A stretch of DNA of 64,000 nucleotides from contig CALRQL020000005.1 in assembly GCA_943370295.1 (NCBI GenBank), positions 62,001 through 126,000 of the forward strand, read 5' to 3'. This stretch comes from SB11 sp943370295 (GTDB lineage: Bacteria > Bacteroidota > Bacteroidia > UBA8524). The notes under the pieces were generated by a model. That model was not told the origin of the DNA and did not search any database. It saw only the letters and a program-made list of their open reading frames with translations. Both the position numbers and the translations under genes were made by a program. Positions 8,968 through 16,513 of this stretch are shown piece by piece. Numbering within the stretch: the stretch's first letter is position 1; each line of letters opens with the position of its first letter.

Positions 8968-9155
8968 TTACAAAAAATTATCTTTAACACGCTATTATCA
9001 ACGGGTTATTAGCTACGGTGTATAATTAAGTAAACACATCCAAACCCGCTATTTTGCTGAAAAAATTCAACAACATATTTCCTGTGTTAACATAGTGTGA
9101 ACAAGCGGTCATACTCTGCTAACCCTTGTGTAACAATATGTGCAATATTTTGCTT

Positions 9156-9163
9156 TAGCTTTG
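9156..9163 (+). promoter_or_regulatory. TAnnTTTG -7 element inside the open 5' end of the winged-helix gene
   Basis: TAGCTTTG matches the consensus. It lies inside the reading frame that stays open to 9097, which argues that translation starts downstream of it. Confidence 0.4.
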
Positions 9164-9168
9164 TGTTA

Positions 9169-10326
9169 GTGTTTTCAGGCCAATCAGAATATCCATTAAA
9201 TTATACTCCTGATTTTGAAAGGGAGGCCCGTCTTCAACAGCTATATGACAGATTGGAGAGGAAGATCACTTTTTTCTCTTTACCCGAAAACGAAATCAAG
9301 AAAATGGCAATTGCGGCATCCGATATTGAATCGTGCTGCATCGTGGGTTTTGACAATGAAAAATTAGACACCCTATCGCCCGAAGATATTTACAATTTCT
9401 GCCTTGCCATCGAAGAAGGGTACAGCCCTGCCGTTACCCATTTAGAGGCTTGGCTCAGCAAAAACATAAAAACCCTTAAACCCGAGCACCCTGAGACATT
9501 ATTGGCTTTGGTGGGTGGTTTGACTAAAAATGCAGGAAGCGAATTTTCAGCTTCGCTGGATATTGGCGGGTTGCGTCCTTGCTTTGCACACATACTTAAT
9601 CCTGCAAACGGTGGTATTTTTACTCAAAGCTGGATGTTGAGAATGCTGGTGCAAATTACCCGTCCGTTTAAAAATTACCCATTATCATACCCCGCGTTGG
9701 TGCAATCGGTATTTTTAAAAACAAAGGGATTAACGCTACGTAATTTGTTTACGGTGAATTTGGCTGCTTTAAACCAAAAGAACTTGTTAAACGAGCATAC
9801 GGAAGCACTTGCCGGACTAACTGTGGGCCAGTTGCGCGAAATGGATTTAACTCCTTTGCTGGAGATTGGGTACACAATTACCGAAGAAAGCCTGCAAAGG
9901 GTAGATGGTTTGTTGCGTCAACTATACAGGCAAAATGCCGGTTACCAAAAGCGTGAGCCGCGTATGCGCAATATGCTTAACTTTTTGTACGATGAAGGGC
10001 TTGATATGTTGGCCCCGCACTCGCAAGAGTTTAACGAGCGTCAGCAACAAATTATACGCTATTTGTTCTCAAAAAGGTATTTGGGCACCAAAGAGCTTAC
10101 GCTTGACTTTAAATGCGACCGTAAGACCATACAACGTGATTTCTCGAAACTACTGAGTACCGAAGTGGTGCGCAGTATAGGCAACGGCAGCGCGCTTAAG
10201 TACTGCATCAACCTTAAAACCAACAGCTACGATATGTTGGAAATATACAGCGTACCCGTGCGCAAACGCGAAGAATACCAAGAAAGCCTTTTTGGTGAAG
10301 AAATTTGGGAAACGAAAAAAGCCTGA
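9169..10326 (+). CDS. C-terminal winged-helix DNA-binding protein
   Basis: About 385 aa. The C-terminal part (from NERQQQIIRYLFSKRYLGTK through TLDFKCDRKTIQRDFSKLLS) is a DeoR-like winged helix-turn-helix; the rest is helical with no family I can name. It is probably a cytoplasmic regulator. The frame is open to a GTG at 9097, but those 24 codons are Cys-rich and contain a -7 element, so I place the start at the GTG at 9169 with low certainty; no ATG lies near. A hairpin terminator overlaps the stop codon. Confidence 0.7.
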   Translation: MFSGQSEYPLNYTPDFEREARLQQLYDRLERKITFFSLPENEIKKMAIAASDIESCCIVGFDNEKLDTLSPEDIYNFCLAIEEGYSPAVTHLEAWLSKNIKTLKPEHPETLLALVGGLTKNAGSEFSASLDIGGLRPCFAHILNPANGGIFTQSWMLRMLVQITRPFKNYPLSYPALVQSVFLKTKGLTLRNLFTVNLAALNQKNLLNEHTEALAGLTVGQLREMDLTPLLEIGYTITEESLQRVDGLLRQLYRQNAGYQKREPRMRNMLNFLYDEGLDMLAPHSQEFNERQQQIIRYLFSKRYLGTKELTLDFKCDRKTIQRDFSKLLSTEVVRSIGNGSALKYCINLKTNSYDMLEIYSVPVRKREEYQESLFGEEIWETKKA

Positions 10327-10350
10327 TGCTAAAATAGCTACAGGCTTTTA
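10316..10350 (+). terminator. hairpin terminator overlapping the stop codon
   Basis: AAAAAAGCCTG, then a 15-nt loop, then CAGGCTTTT. The left arm contains the last codons and the stop of the winged-helix gene. Confidence 0.65.
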
Positions 10351-10370
10351 AAAGTTCTTACTGCGTTGTT

Positions 10371-10592
10371 TTACAGTTCGTCTTCGTTAAAAAAGTAATC
10401 CTCGTCGGTGGGATAATCCTGCCAAACCTCTTCAATACTTTCGTAAGGTTCGCCGTCGTCCTCCAATTCTTGCAGGTTTTCAATCACCTCAAGCGGAGCA
10501 CCTGAGCGTATGGCATAGTCTATCAATTCGTCCTTAGTAGCGGGCCAGGGAGCGTCGTCCAAATATGAGGCTAATTCTAATGTCCAGTACAT
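10371..10592 (-). CDS. DUF2795 family small acidic protein
   Basis: 73 aa, complete. The sequence MYWTLELASYLDDAPWPATK...DELIDYAIRSGAPLEVIENL matches the DUF2795 pattern, and is followed by a very acidic tail (DEDYFFNEDEL). This small protein is widely conserved in Bacteroidota and its role is unknown. It is transcribed away from hflX on the same strand, 101 bp downstream of it. Confidence 0.85.
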   Translation of the reverse strand: MYWTLELASYLDDAPWPATKDELIDYAIRSGAPLEVIENLQELEDDGEPYESIEEVWQDYPTDEDYFFNEDEL

Positions 10593-10693
10593 AAGCCGTC
10601 TTTTATTTTTCCGCGAAATTAAACTTTTTTGCCAAAAATCAAACAGTATTTTCTCAGGGGCATTTTTTACAACAACTTTTATGCAGCGATTGA

Positions 10694-11878
10694 TTAGTTA
10701 GCGGTATTAAAACTGCCCAAAGCCTTTACAAACGTTATCAGTTTGTCGCGCAGTTCTTCCACGTTGTTTTTTTGCGAAGCCGATATAAATACCACGGGAG
10801 CATTCTCTTTTGCCATCCATGTATTTTTTAGCTGTGATAGCGATACGGGGGTGTCCACCTCCTCGTCGTTCTCCGCATAGCTTATATGGTCTTCGGCTTT
10901 GTACAAATCTATTTTGTTCATTACCATCAAAACAGGTTTGTGTTCGGCTTTAATCTCACGCAAAGTGTCTTTTACTACCTGTATGTGCTCCTCAAAATTG
11001 GGGTGTGATATGTCCACCACGTGCAGCAAAAGGTCAGCCTCGCGTACTTCATCCAACGTAGATTTAAAGCTCTCTACCAGCATGTGGGGCAGTTTGCGGA
11101 TAAACCCTACTGTGTCAGAAAGCAGGAAAGGGGTATTATCCAACACTACTTTGCGTACGGTACTGTCCAGTGTAGCAAACAGTTTATTTTCGGCCAATAC
11201 ATCGCTTTTGGTAAGCAAATTCATAATAGTGCTTTTGCCCACGTTGGTATAGCCTACTAAAGCTACCCTAATCACCCCGTCGCGGTTTTTGCGCCGCGTT
11301 AGGTTTTGCTTGTCAATCTCGGCCAGTCGTTCTTTCAGCAAGCTGATGCGGTTACGTATTCCGCGACGGTCGGTTTCAATCTCGCTTTCACCCGGCCCTC
11401 TTGTGCCCACACCCCCTTGGTGTTTGCTAAGGTGCGTCCACATTCGGGTAAGTCGGGGTAAAATGTATTGGGTTTGTGCCAGCTCCACTTGCGCTTTGGC
11501 GGTAGCGGTTTGTGCACGGGTAGCAAAAATATCAAGTATCAGGTTGGCGCGGTCAAGCACTTTACAGTTTAGTTCCTGCTCAATGTTCCTCACCTGACTT
11601 GGAGAAAGTTCATCGTCAAAAATTACAGTATCTACCTTGTATTCCTCAATGTACAAGCGGATGTCTTCCAGCTTGCCCTTTCCTACAAACGTGCGTGTAT
11701 CGGGTCGCTCCAGCTTTTGCGTGAATTTTTTTAAGGTCTTCACTCCGGCTGTTTCGGCCAAAAACTCAAGTTCATCTAAGTATTCTTTGGCTTGGTAATC
11801 GCGCTGCTTTTGGGTTTGCACGGCTACCAGTACCGCAGTTTCCTGTTTTTTGGCAGTGTCAAAAAGTTGTTTCTTCAA
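10694..11878 (-). CDS. hflX: ribosome-associated GTPase HflX
   Basis: 394 aa. HflX binds the 50S subunit and splits or rescues stalled ribosomes using GTP. The N-terminal HflX domain (FVGKGKLEDI; VIFDDELSPSQVRNIE) and helical linker with GGVGTRGPGESEIETDRR precede the G domain: G1 GYTNVGKST (209-216), G3 DTVGFIRKLP, G4 NKID, G5 SAS. The reading frame begins with a TTG at 11878 (LKKQLFD read as Met); no ATG is available nearby. A -7-like TATTTTTG lies about 20 bp upstream (11898-11905). Confidence 0.92.
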   Translation of the reverse strand: MKKQLFDTAKKQETAVLVAVQTQKQRDYQAKEYLDELEFLAETAGVKTLKKFTQKLERPDTRTFVGKGKLEDIRLYIEEYKVDTVIFDDELSPSQVRNIEQELNCKVLDRANLILDIFATRAQTATAKAQVELAQTQYILPRLTRMWTHLSKHQGGVGTRGPGESEIETDRRGIRNRISLLKERLAEIDKQNLTRRKNRDGVIRVALVGYTNVGKSTIMNLLTKSDVLAENKLFATLDSTVRKVVLDNTPFLLSDTVGFIRKLPHMLVESFKSTLDEVREADLLLHVVDISHPNFEEHIQVVKDTLREIKAEHKPVLMVMNKIDLYKAEDHISYAENDEEVDTPVSLSQLKNTWMAKENAPVVFISASQKNNVEELRDKLITFVKALGSFNTAN

Positions 11879-11897
11879 TCAAAAAAAATTAGAAATG

Positions 11898-11905
11898 CAA
11901 AAATA
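11898..11905 (-). promoter_or_regulatory. TAnnTTTG -7 element for hflX
   Basis: On the minus strand this reads TATTTTTG, 19 bp upstream of the TTG start of hflX. Confidence 0.5.
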
Positions 11906-11950
11906 GTAACTAATCCGTTGCCAACTTGTATAAATATAATGGAGTACAGC

Positions 11951-12364
11951 CTACACCAACCTACTGTCAATTTCAATAGTGCCTGTTAAGATTTTTGCAA
12001 CGGGGCAAGCTTTGGCAATTGCCAGTAAACGCTGTTGTTGCTCCTGTGATAACGCCCCATTTAGTTGAAGTGAACGAATAAAAACAGTACGCTTCCCCTG
12101 CGGTGTTTCTTCTTGCTCCATATTAAGGGTTACTTGTATATTTTCAAGCGGCCAATTTTTCCTATCGGCATACATTTTTACGGTAATGGCCGTGCAGCTA
12201 CCCAAACTTGCCAGCAACAACTGGTAAGGAGCAGGACCTTTGTCTAAACCGCCGTCTTCTTCAGGCTCGTCTGCTAAAAAAACATGGCTTACAGTATCTA
12301 TCCGGCTGGTGTATTTTTCATTTCCCAAAAATACCTTTACGTCATTATCAAGCAATTTTTTCAT
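11951..12364 (-). CDS. OsmC/Ohr family protein
   Basis: 137 aa, the normal length of the family. The two redox-active cysteines are present: Cys57 in LASLGSCTAITVKM and Cys120 in IAKACPVAKIL. OsmC-like proteins reduce organic hydroperoxides with a dithiol partner, in the cytoplasm. The neighbouring gene hflX is on the same strand but 72 bp away and has its own -7 element, so an operon is not clear. The subgroup (OsmC-like rather than Ohr) is inferred from the sequence around GGLDKGPAPYQLLLASLG. Confidence 0.85.
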   Translation of the reverse strand: MKKLLDNDVKVFLGNEKYTSRIDTVSHVFLADEPEEDGGLDKGPAPYQLLLASLGSCTAITVKMYADRKNWPLENIQVTLNMEQEETPQGKRTVFIRSLQLNGALSQEQQQRLLAIAKACPVAKILTGTIEIDSRLV

Positions 12365-12693
12365 TCTTCAATATAATTTTTTTTTCAAGCTTCTCACTTA
12401 TGGATGTCTTATGACTACTTATGACTTTTAGTATAATAATTACTACTTGCTAAAATATTATCCTTATTTACTCCGTTTTAACCGTGTTTAAGGATGGTTT
12501 TTTAACATTAAAACAGATTTATCACTGTTTTGTGTGGCATTTGATAACTAAATCAAATGTAGTAAGTAAAGTTTTTTTAATGTTTGGTGGTGTTCAGGCA
12601 GGGCTTAAGGTTCCCTGCCTGTTTTTTTTTATTGACAACCCAACCCGAGCCTTTTTTCATACGTGATAGTGAATAGAAAAACATTAAACTCTT
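12365..12693 (+). ncRNA. gene-free region ending in an orphan terminator; candidate small RNA or leader
   Basis: An AT-rich stretch without a credible gene, between a minus-strand osmC start and the T9SS gene at 12694. It contains a strong plus-strand terminator (12595-12630) for which no plus-strand gene exists upstream. That suggests an unannotated short transcript, or a leader attenuator for the gene at 12694. A 60-codon frame at 12484-12666 crosses the terminator and looks non-coding. Confidence 0.3.
12595..12630 (+). terminator. orphan intrinsic terminator
   Basis: CAGGCAGGG, loop CTTAAGGTT, CCCTGCCTG, then ten T residues. The T-run is only on the plus strand, so it terminates rightward transcription. 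Confidence 0.8.
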
Positions 12694-14733
12694 ATGAAAA
12701 ATTTTTTATTGGCTTTGGTAGCTGTATTGAGTGTAGCCCTGCACAGTAGGGCGCAAAACAATGTCAGCGTATATGGCAGCATAGATACTGCCATATCAGG
12801 AAAAAAGGTGTGGGTTTCCTTTTCAGGCGGCCCGGGTTCGGGCTGTTTCTTCATAGATAGCACCACTACTACTTCTACGGGTGATTATTATTTCCCTAAT
12901 TTAAATTTAGGCGCTTGCAGCTACGGTAACATTTGGGTGAGCACCGTTGGTTGCCGCAACCAATACGATACTCTTACCCAAAACGACTTTTTTGACTCAA
13001 CCAAAAACAACGATACGCTTTGGCTTAACTTTAAATATTGTGATACCGGTTGCAGCAGGTTTTATACTTCAATATTTACTCATGTAAACCCATTTACCAA
13101 ACAAGTAACAGTTGATGCCAACACCAACGGAAACAAATTTTACTGGAACTTATTAGGCGGCAGTAAATACAACGGTTTGGGCACCACATTTTCAGTGCCT
13201 TCTGCCGGTGGCTATAATTTTTCTTTTGTGTCGCGAGATACCCTGTTTGGCTGTTACGATTCAGTACCGGTGTATATTCCTGTACCATCATACGATAGCG
13301 TATTTGTAAAAGGACAGATAGACACTCCAATAAATAATCATGCTGTAATAGTAGCGCAATACACAAGCTGGTACAGCACTTTCCATACACAAACTTTTTA
13401 TACCAACAGCAGCGGTCAGTATTCCGGTTGGTTTAAGGTATTAGATTCTGCCGGTAAAATATATGCCTCGATTTTAGATTGCCGCAGCGATTCGATAGTT
13501 AATGACAATCATCATTTACAGTACCGCGATACAGTAATTATCGATTTTGCATATTGCCCCGCTTACAATCCATGTGCTGGATTCACAACCAATTTTAATT
13601 TTAGTATTTCAGGCACAGGAGTATATTTTTATCCCGGTTGGTCAAGCACTGCTAATGCGTTTCATTGGTCGTTTGGTGATGGAAGTTTTTCAACTACAAA
13701 ATACCCAACCCATACTTACGCAGCCGTTGATAGTACTTACAACGTTTGTTTGATAGCATCGGATACAGTGCGGGGATGTGCGGATACCATTTGCAAAAAT
13801 GTTCATATCAACCCACGCGCCTTCCTTGCCGGGTATGTGGATTTGGATAGCACCTCTTCTCAAATCGACAGCGGTTTTTGTCGTGTATGGTTGATTAAAC
13901 GCGACAGCGTAGGCAGTGATGTGTTGCTTACCGCTATTGACTCAACCAACTTAACCGACTCTGGAACTTATATGTTCAGGGTGATACCGGGTAATTATTT
14001 AGTGAAAGCAGCGTTGTTGCCTCCATCGGTTCATTACAGTAATTATTTACCTACTTACCATACTAAAGCCAGCTTGTGGAGCAGTGCTACTAATGTATCT
14101 ATTACTACCAGTCCCTATACAACTGCAAACATTACGTTAATTAAGGGTACTAACCCCGGTGGCTCAGGGTTTATTGGCGGTCTTGTTTCAGTAGGTGCCA
14201 ACAAAACCGGCGACCCGATTGAAAAAGCAGATGTGCTACTGTTTACTGCTGCCGGCAATCCCGTGGCCTTTACCAAAACAGACGGAGGCGGAGCTTATAG
14301 CTTTAGCAACCTTGCTTTTGGCAGCTACAAAGTGCGCATTGAAGTAATAGGCAAAACCAGCGAGGAGTATTTAATTACCCTTGATGCAAACAACCCAAGT
14401 GCTACCAACGGTAACTTTGAGGTGAACAGCAAGGATATTAAACTGAAAAAATCAGGAACAGGAATACTTGAAACAACTGCTGTTGCTTTGGGTATTTACC
14501 CCAACCCCGCAAGCAACAACGTTTCACTAAGCTTTGAAAACCCTGCGGAGGGTATTGCCACTGTAACTATTTATGACTTGGCCGGCAAAGCAGTAAAAAC
14601 ACTTGCACTGCCAGCGGTACAGGGTAATAACATTTTGAATGTTGATTTGGAAGGCTTGAAAAACGGCTTATACATCATAGGTGTAAGAACAACCCATGCC
14701 CAATACACAGGCAGGGTTTCGGTTAACAAATAA
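12694..14733 (+). CDS. T9SS-secreted PKD-domain protein
   Basis: 679 aa. Signal peptide MKNFLLALVAVLSVALHSRA. A PKD domain sits in the middle (HWSFGDGSFSTTKYPTHTY), followed by a carboxypeptidase-regulatory/SdrD-like beta domain (GGLVSVGANKTGDPIEKADV...GGGAYSFSNLAFGSYKVRI). The last about 80 residues form a type A T9SS sorting domain (GIYPNPASNNVSLSF; LKNGLYIIGV; GRVSVNK). It should be exported across the outer membrane and anchored or released. Rich in Ser, Thr and Asp; the partner is unknown. A GC-rich terminator follows at 14769. Confidence 0.85.
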   Translation: MKNFLLALVAVLSVALHSRAQNNVSVYGSIDTAISGKKVWVSFSGGPGSGCFFIDSTTTTSTGDYYFPNLNLGACSYGNIWVSTVGCRNQYDTLTQNDFFDSTKNNDTLWLNFKYCDTGCSRFYTSIFTHVNPFTKQVTVDANTNGNKFYWNLLGGSKYNGLGTTFSVPSAGGYNFSFVSRDTLFGCYDSVPVYIPVPSYDSVFVKGQIDTPINNHAVIVAQYTSWYSTFHTQTFYTNSSGQYSGWFKVLDSAGKIYASILDCRSDSIVNDNHHLQYRDTVIIDFAYCPAYNPCAGFTTNFNFSISGTGVYFYPGWSSTANAFHWSFGDGSFSTTKYPTHTYAAVDSTYNVCLIASDTVRGCADTICKNVHINPRAFLAGYVDLDSTSSQIDSGFCRVWLIKRDSVGSDVLLTAIDSTNLTDSGTYMFRVIPGNYLVKAALLPPSVHYSNYLPTYHTKASLWSSATNVSITTSPYTTANITLIKGTNPGGSGFIGGLVSVGANKTGDPIEKADVLLFTAAGNPVAFTKTDGGGAYSFSNLAFGSYKVRIEVIGKTSEEYLITLDANNPSATNGNFEVNSKDIKLKKSGTGILETTAVALGIYPNPASNNVSLSFENPAEGIATVTIYDLAGKAVKTLALPAVQGNNILNVDLEGLKNGLYIIGVRTTHAQYTGRVSVNK

Positions 14734-14768
14734 TTATCAATTGTAGTTAAGTACTTTTAATCCGAGGG

Positions 14769-14797
14769 GCGGGGTCGTAAGGCCCCGCTTTTTGTTT
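14769..14797 (+). terminator. intrinsic terminator of the PKD protein gene
   Basis: GCGGGG, loop, CCCCGC followed by TTTTTGTTTTT, 36 bp after the stop codon. Confidence 0.75.
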
Positions 14798-14822
14798 TTG
14801 GGCGTGACGGCATAATTGAAGG

Positions 14823-14923
14823 ACAGCATATAAAATGCTGTTCAGTTGGATGTGCCCCCTCTAATGGTTTAAAACCATTAGAGGGGATATAATCCAACAG
14901 CAGCGGGCATGAAGCCCACCGGG
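14823..14923. repeat. multi-hairpin dispersed repeat, copy C (divergent arms)
   Basis: The same three-hairpin plan as copies A, B and D but with different paired arms: ACAGCAT/ATGCTGT; CCCCTCTAATGG-TTTAAAA-CCATTAGAGGGG; GCGGGC-ATGAA-GCCC. The AT-rich centres are conserved and the arms have changed together. Confidence 0.75.
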
Positions 14924-15017
14924 ATGCCCACCCGATGTCCGTCGTTACTACAAGTATAAAACCTGCCGTTTTTTATGATCGTTTCATTGTTTTAACCTTG
15001 TTGGTTAAACTAAAATA

Positions 15018-15120
15018 CCCTGAATATAAAATTCAGGGCTTTTATGGGTAGCGTTGCGAATGGTTTAAAACCATTCGCAACGAACCTTTGCAACAGCGGC
15101 GGGCTTTATGCCCGTCGGAA
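15018..15120. repeat. multi-hairpin dispersed repeat, copy D
   Basis: CCCTGAATATAAAATTCAGG; GTTGCGAATGGTTTAAAACC followed by ATTCGCAAC; GCGGGCTTTATGCCCGTC. It lies about 100 bp after copy C. Together with copy C it fills most of the 460-bp gap between the PKD gene and the FAD oxidoreductase. Confidence 0.8.
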
Positions 15121-15183
15121 CACCCCTCGGAAAGCGTCTGTTCAAATACTCAAAATACATCCCCCACATTACATTCAAAAACC

Positions 15184-15191
15184 TATTTTTG
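15184..15191 (+). promoter_or_regulatory. TAnnTTTG -7 element for the FAD oxidoreductase
   Basis: TATTTTTG, with the expected transcription start a few bases downstream, near the presumed N-terminal codon of the enzyme at about 15196. Confidence 0.5.
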
Positions 15192-15195
15192 CGCC

Positions 15196-16446
15196 ATCAG
15201 CACGTATAACTATACCACCGAAGTTTTAATAGCCGGAGCGGGCCCTGCGGGTGCCACCACTTCGCTGTTCTTGTCAAAAGAAAAAATACCCCATATCATC
15301 ATTGATAAGGCTGTTTTTCCGCGCGATAAAATTTGCGGCGATGCCCTTAGCGGCAAAGTAGTAGAAGTGTTTAAAAAGCTTGACCCATCTCTAATTGAAG
15401 AGATTGCAGCCAATCCTGATGAATACACCCCCAGCTGGGGTGTTAAGTTTGTAGCGCCCAACTATAACTTTATTGATATTCCGTTTAAAAGCGACCTAAG
15501 CAAAGAAAAACACGCTCCGGGTTTTATTTCAAAACGGTTAGACTTTGATAACTTCTTGGTGAGCAAAATCAATCCTGAGTACGCCCAGCTAATGCAGGGC
15601 ACTGAGTTGATAGACGCTACCCGAACCGATGGCGGCTACGCGCTGAAACTGAAACAGGGGGATAAAGAACTATCGGTATTTACCCGACTTTTGATAGGTA
15701 GCGAGGGCGACCGTAGCATAGTAGCCAAAAAACTGGCAGGCCATAAAATGGAACCCGCGCATTATTGCGGGGGCATACGCGCTTACTATAAAGGCGTTGA
15801 GGGATTACACCCCCAAAACTACATAGAGCTTCACTTTTTAGATGAGTTATTGCCCGGTTATTTCTGGATATTCCCTATGCCAAACGGCATGACTAACGTG
15901 GGAGCGGGTATACTAACCAAAGCGGCAAGTGCCAAAAAGGTAAACCTGCGCGAAAAGACACTCAAAATTATTAATGAGAATCCGCAAATAGCACCCCGCT
16001 TTATAAATGCCACCCTTGAAGGCAAAATACTAGGCTGGGGATTGCCGCTGGGTTCAAAAAAGAGGAAAATAAGCGGCGAAGGTTTTTTGCTTACGGGCGA
16101 TGCAGGCAGCTTGATAGACCCCTTTACGGGCGAAGGCATTGGTAATGCAATGATATGCGGAAGATTTGCTGCCGATGCTGTGAAAAAGGCATTGCAAACA
16201 AACGACTTTAGCGCAAATGCTCTTGCTGGTTACGATGAAGACGTGTACCGCTATTTGTGGAGCGAGTTAAAGCTAAGCCACACCATGCAAAAGCTTTGTA
16301 AATACCCGTGGTTGTTTAATGCTGTAGTAAACAAAGCATCAAAAAACACAACCCTGCGCGAAACCATTTCGTGTATGTTTGAAGACATGGACATGAGGGC
16401 TAAATTTAGTAACCCCTTATTCTACCTTAAAATTTTATTCGGCTAA
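15196..16446 (+). CDS. geranylgeranyl-reductase-family FAD-dependent oxidoreductase
   Basis: About 416 aa. N-terminal FAD-binding GxGxxG motif in EVLIAGAGPAGATTSLFL, the ICGDALSGK segment, and the second FAD site GDAGSLIDPFTGEGIGNAM are all characteristic of the family, which reduces isoprenoid or related double bonds. No in-frame ATG or GTG exists before the FAD motif. The frame is open to a TTG at 15088 within repeat copy D, while homologs begin about where the codon ATC at 15196 lies, just after a -7 element. I therefore place the start at 15196 provisionally. Substrate unknown. Confidence 0.82.
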   Translation: MSTYNYTTEVLIAGAGPAGATTSLFLSKEKIPHIIIDKAVFPRDKICGDALSGKVVEVFKKLDPSLIEEIAANPDEYTPSWGVKFVAPNYNFIDIPFKSDLSKEKHAPGFISKRLDFDNFLVSKINPEYAQLMQGTELIDATRTDGGYALKLKQGDKELSVFTRLLIGSEGDRSIVAKKLAGHKMEPAHYCGGIRAYYKGVEGLHPQNYIELHFLDELLPGYFWIFPMPNGMTNVGAGILTKAASAKKVNLREKTLKIINENPQIAPRFINATLEGKILGWGLPLGSKKRKISGEGFLLTGDAGSLIDPFTGEGIGNAMICGRFAADAVKKALQTNDFSANALAGYDEDVYRYLWSELKLSHTMQKLCKYPWLFNAVVNKASKNTTLRETISCMFEDMDMRAKFSNPLFYLKILFG

Positions 16447-16513
16447 GGACATTTCTTATAACATTTCAATAATATTGAAAGTCTTTTCACACAGTTAAAA
16501 AACCTATACCACC

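Noticed and set aside
12484..12666. A 60-codon frame upstream of the PKD gene
   Set aside because: It runs across an intrinsic terminator and its composition is non-coding; I prefer a small RNA or leader.
15044..15229. Small frame over repeat copy D
   Set aside because: It is made of repeat hairpin sequence plus the start of the FAD oxidoreductase in another frame.
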